Positions 59,323 through 64,000 of a stretch of 64,000 bases of DNA are shown one piece after another (within the stretch, counting starts at the first letter, position 1; each line of letters begins with the position of its first letter). The stretch is from the NCBI RefSeq assembly GCF_943371865.1, contig NZ_CALRWL010000008.1:62001-126000 (forward strand), in the 5' to 3' direction. The notes under the pieces were generated by a model, which did no database searches, was not told where the DNA came from, and saw only the letters and a list, made by a program, of their open reading frames with translations. Source of the stretch: Azorhizobium sp943371865. GTDB taxonomy: Bacteria; Pseudomonadota; Alphaproteobacteria; Rhizobiales; Xanthobacteraceae. The position numbers and the translations under genes are program-made.

Positions 59323-59984
59323 CAGATGCCCCGCAGCCGGTGGCTGGGCACGGGCGAAATCTCGGTGCCGCGGGGCGCCACCACGCTGCCGTCGGGCAGA
59401 TTGTCCAGCACCAGGGCGCCGGCCCCGAGCACGCAGCGGGCGCCGATGGTCACATGGTCGCGCACGGTCACATTCACCCCGACAAAGCTCGCCTCGCCCA
59501 CCCGCACGCCGCCGGAGACCACCACATGGGACGCCATGAAGACATTGTCCTCGATGGTGGAGTGATGGCCGATATGGTTGCCGCTCCACAGCGTCACATT
59601 GGCGCCGATGCGGGCGAACGGCTGGATGACGTTGTTTTCCAGGATGAAGCAATTGTCGCCGTGGGTGAGGTCGGCAAACGTCGTCGCCCGGCTGCTCACA
59701 TAGCTGGCCAATTGGTAGCCCATGGCGCGGGCCGCGGCGGTCTTGGCGATGCGCACCGCATTCAGCTTGGCGTAGCTGATGGCCACGAACAGGTCGAAGC
59801 GGTCCGGCGGATAATGGCTCGCCACCTCCTCGAACGGCACCAGCGGGCGATCGAGATAGGTGCTGTCCTTGACGAAGGCGGCATCGACGGTGAACGCCGC
59901 CACCCGCCGGGACGAATCGTGGGTGAAGTAGAAGTCCGCGAGCGCGGCAATGTCGCCAGCGCCAAAGACCACGATCTCCTTCAT
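59322..59984 (-). CDS. NeuD/PglD-type sugar O/N-acetyltransferase
   Basis: This 220-residue protein has a Rossmann-like N-terminal domain (MKEIVVFGAGDIAALADFYF) and a left-handed beta-helix of hexapeptide repeats, with H in GNHIGHHSTIEDNVFMASHVVV. Such enzymes acetylate 4-amino sugars made by WecE-like transaminases (as PglD and VioB-like enzymes do). With wecE in the same cluster, N-acetylation of a 4-amino-4,6-dideoxy sugar is a good guess. Confidence 0.83.
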   Translation of the reverse strand: MKEIVVFGAGDIAALADFYFTHDSSRRVAAFTVDAAFVKDSTYLDRPLVPFEEVASHYPPDRFDLFVAISYAKLNAVRIAKTAAARAMGYQLASYVSSRATTFADLTHGDNCFILENNVIQPFARIGANVTLWSGNHIGHHSTIEDNVFMASHVVVSGGVRVGEASFVGVNVTVRDHVTIGARCVLGAGALVLDNLPDGSVVAPRGTEISPVPSHRLRGI

Positions 59985-60139
59985 GTCCGATCCTTCATGG
60001 CAGGCGGGCGGGGCCTGGACTGACGCTCAGGACTGGCACCGTGCCCGGCTTTAAACCAGGAGCCCACGCTTGTCATGGCGACGCCCGTGCGGCAAGTGTG
60101 TTTCCAGCGCGTGACGTGCGCCCCTCCCCAGGAAGCCTC

Positions 60140-60502
60140 ATGGACAAGTATTTCTTCATTGCCGCCACCTTGGCCCTGACCGTCTATGGCCAGATCATGA
60201 TGAAGTGGCGAGCGATGACCCTGGCGCCGGCCCTGCCGGGGCGCAAGATCGATTACCTCATCACCATGTATACCGACCCCCTGGTGCTGTCGGTCTTCGT
60301 CTGCGCGCTGGGGGCCAGCGTGTGCTGGGCGTTGGCGATCGAGCGTATGCCGCTGACGCTGGCCTATCCCTTCATGGCCCTGACCTTTGCTCTGGTGCCG
60401 CTGGCCAGCGTTCTGCTGCTGCGGGAAAGCCTGTCCGTCATGCAGATCGTCGGCGCGGCGCTGATCGTGGTCGGCATCGGCCTCAGCGCCGTGACGACCT
60501 GA
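60140..60502 (+). CDS. Small four-helix EamA/SMR-type membrane protein
   Basis: This 120-residue protein starts MDKYFFIAATLALTVYGQIMMKW and has four predicted helices, ending in the EamA-like PLTLAYPFMALTFALVPLASVLLLRESLSVMQ region. Related proteins (ArnE/ArnF) flip aminosugar-phosphate-undecaprenol. It is near the GT2 and transaminase genes, so flipping of a lipid-linked sugar is plausible. AGGA before the ATG fixes the start. Confidence 0.8.
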   Translation: MDKYFFIAATLALTVYGQIMMKWRAMTLAPALPGRKIDYLITMYTDPLVLSVFVCALGASVCWALAIERMPLTLAYPFMALTFALVPLASVLLLRESLSVMQIVGAALIVVGIGLSAVTT

Positions 60503-60812
60503 GGCGACAGCCCAACGGCGCAGCGGCGCGAGACGTCGCGCGCGTGGCGGCGGAGGGATGACCTCCCCGTCTTGATGGACGGCAAGGACGTCGGATCGGA
60601 AGCGGGTGCTTCGCGCGCGGCGGGTGCGGTGTGATTTGGTGCCGGTTGCCATCCACGACTCGGCACGGTGCCATCGATTGCGCTGGAGCGACGGTATTTT
60701 CCTATGACGGGGGCGTGGACAAGCTCGGGCCTGCCGCAGAAACTCGGCGCCGGGATCATGGCCGTGGCGCACCGCTGGCGGGTGCCGCCATGGCCGGTGT
60801 TCGGGAGCCCGC
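60503..60812. other. Gene-free stretch before the MFS gene
   Basis: The frames here are shadow-like. There is no clear promoter pair; CGCGAGACGTCGCGCGCGTGG around 60527-60547 contains short inverted repeats in reduced form. It probably separates the glycan cluster from the exporter/glycosyltransferase/P450 genes. Confidence 0.4.
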
Positions 60813-62354
60813 ATGACGACCGCAACCACCCAGCAGCGATGGTGCGCCGTGTTTGCCGGCAGCGGCGCGCTGGGCATGATCATGATCGACGCCACCGGCA
60901 CGGCGGTGGCGCTTCCCTCCATCCAGCGCGACCTGATGCTGAGCCACGGCGCCCAGCAATGGATCATCACCCTCTATGCGCTGACCGTCGCGGCCGCGAT
61001 CGCAACCGGGGGGCGGCTCGCGGATGTCTTTGGCCGCGACCGCGTCTTCCGCACCGGCGTGGCGCTGTTCGCGGCAGGCTCTCTGCTTAGCGGCCTCTCG
61101 CTCAACCTGCCAATGCTGCTGTCCGGCCGTGTGCTTGAGGGGCTGGGAAACATCCTAATGGCCCCCGCCGCCGCGCTGCTGGCCACCGAGGCGTTCGGCC
61201 CCGCGCAGCGTGGCCGGGCCATGGGCATCTATAGCGGCCTTGGTGGCCTTGCCATGGTGGTCGGCCCCATCGTCTGCGGCGCCCTGGTCCAGGCCGGTGG
61301 CTGGCGCTGGGCCTTCTTCGTCAACCTGCCACTGGCCGCCGCCACGCTCCTGACGCTGCGCGCCGCGGGACCCGCGGCACCCGGCCCGCGCGGCGGCACC
61401 TTCCGGCCGGCCCACAGCCTGCTGCTGGCGGCGGCGCTGGGGCCGATCGTACTGGGCCTCCAGCAAAGCCATGTCTGGGGCTGGACATCGCCGCTGACGC
61501 TCGCCCTCGTCGCTCTGGGCGCTGCCCTTCTGGTGCTCTTCATCCTCGGGCAGCGACACGCCGACGAGCCGCTGGTGGATATGCGCCTGTTTGCCGACCG
61601 GCAATTTGCCGCCGACAGCATCGTGCTGTTCTGTGCCCAGTGCGCGCTTGTGGGTCAGTCGGCCTTCGGGGCCATCTATCTTCAGCGGATCCTGCACTTC
61701 ACGCCGCTGCAATCCGGCCTGGCCATGCTGCTGTTCCTCGTGCCGCTGATGGTCTGCGCGCCCCTGGGCGGCCTGCTCTATGACCGCCATGGCGCGAAGC
61801 TGCCCGTGGTCGCCGGCCTGACCCTGGGAACGCTGGGCCTGTTGTGGGAAACGCAGGCCCTGCCACGCGCCGACTTTGTGCTGATGATGCCCGCCCTGGT
61901 CGCAACAGGCGCGGGCATGGGCCTCGCCTTGTCGCAAACCTATACGGACGGCACCGCGCGCGCCGCCGAGGGGCAGCGCGGCCGCGCCTTCGGCGCCCTC
62001 GACACGGTGCGGCAGATGGGTGGCGCCATCGGCATGGCGGCCATCGGCACGGTGGTCGCCGGCATGGAGCGCGGCCGGTTCCTTGACATCGCGGCTGACG
62101 CGGCGCCGGAGGGCGCGGCGCGCAGGGCGCTCGAAGGCCTCATGGAGCAGGCCGTCTATGGCCGGCCGGAGGCAGTGGAGGCGCTGGTGGCGCAATGGCC
62201 GGCGGTCGCGTCCGCGCTGCGTCTCAGCGCCGCCCGGAGCATTGGAGACGGCTATTATGTCGGAACCGGCATGGTGGCGCTGGGCCTGCTCGCCGCCGTG
62301 CTGTTGATGCGCCGCAAACCCGCCGCGCCGGCCATCGTCAAGGGGGTGTCGTGA
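60813..62354 (+). CDS. MFS drug-efflux-type transporter (DHA2, 14 helices)
   Basis: This 513-residue proton antiporter has motif A GGRLADVFGRDRVFRTG and motif C-like GPIVCGALVQAGGWRWAFFVNLP, typical of the EmrB/QacA group with 14 helices. It overlaps the glycosyltransferase gene by one base, so the two are coupled. Export of the product made by the following genes is likely but inferred. Confidence 0.87.
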   Translation: MTTATTQQRWCAVFAGSGALGMIMIDATGTAVALPSIQRDLMLSHGAQQWIITLYALTVAAAIATGGRLADVFGRDRVFRTGVALFAAGSLLSGLSLNLPMLLSGRVLEGLGNILMAPAAALLATEAFGPAQRGRAMGIYSGLGGLAMVVGPIVCGALVQAGGWRWAFFVNLPLAAATLLTLRAAGPAAPGPRGGTFRPAHSLLLAAALGPIVLGLQQSHVWGWTSPLTLALVALGAALLVLFILGQRHADEPLVDMRLFADRQFAADSIVLFCAQCALVGQSAFGAIYLQRILHFTPLQSGLAMLLFLVPLMVCAPLGGLLYDRHGAKLPVVAGLTLGTLGLLWETQALPRADFVLMMPALVATGAGMGLALSQTYTDGTARAAEGQRGRAFGALDTVRQMGGAIGMAAIGTVVAGMERGRFLDIAADAAPEGAARRALEGLMEQAVYGRPEAVEALVAQWPAVASALRLSAARSIGDGYYVGTGMVALGLLAAVLLMRRKPAAPAIVKGVS

Positions 62355-63637
62355 TGCGCGTCGTTCTCGCCACGCTCGGATCGTTCGGCGATCTCTATCC
62401 CATGCTCGCGATCGGGCAGGCCCTGCGCGCGCGCGGTCATGACCCGATCATCGCGGCCCCGCCGGTCTATGCCCCGCGCGTGGCGGCGCTCGGCCTGCCC
62501 TTCCATCCCCTGCGGCCGGATTTCCCCCCTGACGTGTTGATGGAGATTTTCGGCGATCCGGTGCATGGCGGGCGGCGGCTGTTCCTCGACCTCGTCTTTC
62601 CCCATGTCCGGGAGACCTATGAGGATCTACTGGACGCCACCGAAGGCGCCGATGCACTGGTCGTGGGTGAGCTCGTCCATGTGGCCCGGCCGGTCGCGGC
62701 GCGGCGCGGCCTGCCCTGGGCGAATGCCATGCTGGCGCCCTCCACAATGATGTCCGCGCTGGATCCCAGCGTACTGACCTGGTTTCCGGCGGGCTATCAC
62801 CTGCGCCATCTCGGGGCCTGGCCGCAGCGTTTGCTGTTCCGCCTCATCCGCCGCCAGACGACGCGATGGGCCGGGCCGCTCCTGGCGCTTCAGCGTGAAA
62901 CGGGGGTGGGCACCGGCGACATCATGTTCACCGACAAGTTCTCGCCCGATCTGGTGCTGGCGCTGTTTCCGCGTGTCTTCGGCGCGCCGCAACGAGACTG
63001 GCCGGCTGCCTCCGTACAGACCGGCTTTCCTTTCTTCGCGCAGGAGGCGAGCCCCGAGACCGCGGCGCGGATCGACGCCTTCCTCGCGGCCGGCTCTCCG
63101 CCGCTGGTGTTTACGCTGGGCACCACAGTGGTTCATCTGGCGCACGACTTCTACCAGATCGCCGCGGATACGGCCCGCGCACTGGGCCGTCGCGCGATCC
63201 TGCTCATGGGCAAGAACCCGCCGCCGGACGCGCCCGCCGATCGGGTGCTGGCGCTGGATTATGCGCCGCATTCCAGCCTGTTCCCCCATGCCGCGGCCGT
63301 GGTGCAGCATGGCGGCGTCGGCGGCTGTGCGGAGGCGCTGCGGGCCGGCGTGCCGGTGCTCACCATTCCCTTCGCCTTCGACCAGCCCGACAATGCGATG
63401 CGGATGCGCCGCATGGGCGTAGGGGCGGTGCTCCCACACACGAAGGTCAACCGGGTCACCCTCGAACAGAGCCTGCGCGCGGTGCTGGACGATACGGAGC
63501 TCGCCGCCCGCGCCAAGGCGGTGGCGCGCGAGATCGACCCCGAGGCGGACATGGCGCGCACCGTGGCGGCGATCGAGGCCCTTCGGGTCAGCCCGGGGCA
63601 GCGCAGCTCCGCCACGCTGCCGTACGCCGAACACTGA
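62354..63637 (+). CDS. Family 1 glycosyltransferase (UGT/macrolide-type)
   Basis: This 427-residue GT-B enzyme starts MRVVLATLGSFGDLYPMLAIGQALRARGHDPIIAAPP in reduced form and has the C-terminal donor-binding block VVQHGGVGGCAEALRAGVPVLTIPFAFDQPDNA. It resembles enzymes that put sugars on lipids or natural products (rhamnosyltransferase RhlB-like, zeaxanthin and macrolide glycosyltransferases). The ATG at 62354 is preferred to the adjacent GTG. The P450 gene follows after 25 bases. Confidence 0.88.
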   Translation: MRVVLATLGSFGDLYPMLAIGQALRARGHDPIIAAPPVYAPRVAALGLPFHPLRPDFPPDVLMEIFGDPVHGGRRLFLDLVFPHVRETYEDLLDATEGADALVVGELVHVARPVAARRGLPWANAMLAPSTMMSALDPSVLTWFPAGYHLRHLGAWPQRLLFRLIRRQTTRWAGPLLALQRETGVGTGDIMFTDKFSPDLVLALFPRVFGAPQRDWPAASVQTGFPFFAQEASPETAARIDAFLAAGSPPLVFTLGTTVVHLAHDFYQIAADTARALGRRAILLMGKNPPPDAPADRVLALDYAPHSSLFPHAAAVVQHGGVGGCAEALRAGVPVLTIPFAFDQPDNAMRMRRMGVGAVLPHTKVNRVTLEQSLRAVLDDTELAARAKAVAREIDPEADMARTVAAIEALRVSPGQRSSATLPYAEH

Positions 63638-63662
63638 TCACCTCCGGGCGCCAGGAGCCCCC

Positions 63663-64000
63663 ATGTCTACCAGCAAGCCTCCCTTCGATGAGACCGTGGC
63701 CGATCATGCCGCGCCCGGCCTGAAGAGCATTGAACTTGCGCTCGCAGCCGGCCATGTGCGGGTGGGCTGGTTTTCCGGTGCCAGCCGCGAGGCGGTGTTG
63801 GAGGCGGTCCGCCTTGCCGCCCGCCTCGAGCCCGGCGCTGCCTTCCACGTGGAAACGCCGGACGGAATGGTTGTGGCGCTGGACGACAGCGTTCCGGACG
63901 GAGCGCGGCTGACGCTGGTGATCGCCGGCACGGATGCCACCGGGACACATGACGCCGTTCCCGGTCCCAAGCCGTACCCCATCGTCGGAAACCTGCCCGA
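63663..64000 (+). CDS. Cytochrome P450 with N-terminal extension, partial (3' end off the window)
   Basis: The open frame starts with an ATG after AGGAG (63653-63657) and runs off the window after 112 residues. Residues ~99-112 read VPGPKPYPIVGNLP, the proline-rich hinge that begins the catalytic part of many P450s. The first ~98 residues are soluble, without a membrane anchor, and contain a small alpha/beta-like segment (GHVRVGWFSGASREAVLEAV, then DSVPDGARLTLVIAG). The extension is unlike the usual N-terminus. The haem-binding part is not in the window, so the P450 call rests on the hinge alone. Confidence 0.6.
   Translation, partial: MSTSKPPFDETVADHAAPGLKSIELALAAGHVRVGWFSGASREAVLEAVRLAARLEPGAAFHVETPDGMVVALDDSVPDGARLTLVIAGTDATGTHDAVPGPKPYPIVGNLP

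Noticed and set aside
1..64000. tRNA genes, rRNA, CRISPR arrays, insertion sequences and phage genes
   Set aside because: Looked for by eye on both strands; no repeat-spacer array, transposase, integrase or tRNA-like end was recognised. A tRNA scan would be needed to exclude a single tRNA.

Overview
The window is high-GC, densely coded chromosomal DNA from what looks like an alphaproteobacterium of the Hyphomicrobiales, plausibly Xanthobacteraceae (Azorhizobium/Xanthobacter type). This placement is an inference from three things: codon and GC style, the Rhizobiales-like small proteins beside rpsU, and a nicotinate pathway of the kind described biochemically for Azorhizobium caulinodans. No rRNA, tRNA, CRISPR array, intact insertion sequence or prophage was seen.

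Left part (1-22188). After a partial PPC/DUF296 gene and a small membrane protein comes a polar-amino-acid ABC transporter operon (1383-4771), closed by a bidirectional terminator. Positions 4850-22188 then form a coherent nicotinate catabolic island. NicA/NicB hydroxylate nicotinate to 6-hydroxynicotinate and carry three fused c-type haem sites. A ferredoxin and a ferredoxin-NADP reductase can feed a 6-hydroxynicotinate reductase (Hnr), and an enamidase can open the reduced ring. A CaiB-type CoA-transferase, an ApbE-like UPF0280 protein and two tandem AA_synth (DUF1185) paralogues are embedded with them. A branched-chain-type ABC transporter and a MarR regulator close the island. Four intergenic regions of this island share a nearly identical 21-bp operator-like sequence, so they probably form one regulon. 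The combination joins a Pseudomonas-type respiratory hydroxylase to the reductive, Eubacterium-type lower pathway.

Centre-left (22272-31252). A tetronate/L-threonate pathway (otnC, ltnD, otnI, otnK) with a LacI regulator has two strong palindromic operators in its divergent promoter. It is followed by an Lrp-type regulator and a decayed catabolic patch: an SDR remnant, an intact acyl-CoA ligase-like gene, a truncated peptide-binding-protein gene, a thioesterase fragment and a VOC protein.

Centre (31775-49476). This part holds a gamma-glutamyltransferase-like gene, a second amino-acid ABC operon, and a divergent uxuA-gntR operon whose shared promoter region carries direct repeats. Then come a beta-carbonic anhydrase, rpsU and two tiny conserved-looking proteins. 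A two-gene operon pairs a PhoU/DUF47-like protein with a pyruvate-phosphate-dikinase-like enzyme that has no PEP/pyruvate domain. A transglutaminase-like protein, an arginase-family hydrolase, an aspartoacylase-family protein and a methyltransferase complete it.

Right part (49833-64000). This is a surface-glycan cluster: polytopic membrane protein, OafA-type acyltransferase, WecE-type sugar transaminase, WbqC-like protein, two methyltransferases, PhyH dioxygenase, polyprenyl-phosphate-type GT2, beta-propeller hydrolase-like protein, NeuD-like acetyltransferase and a small EamA/SMR protein. After it come a 14-TM MFS exporter, a GT1 (UGT/MGT-type) glycosyltransferase and the start of a cytochrome P450 with an unusual N-terminal extension. 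These last three may form a small glycosylated-lipid or natural-product operon.
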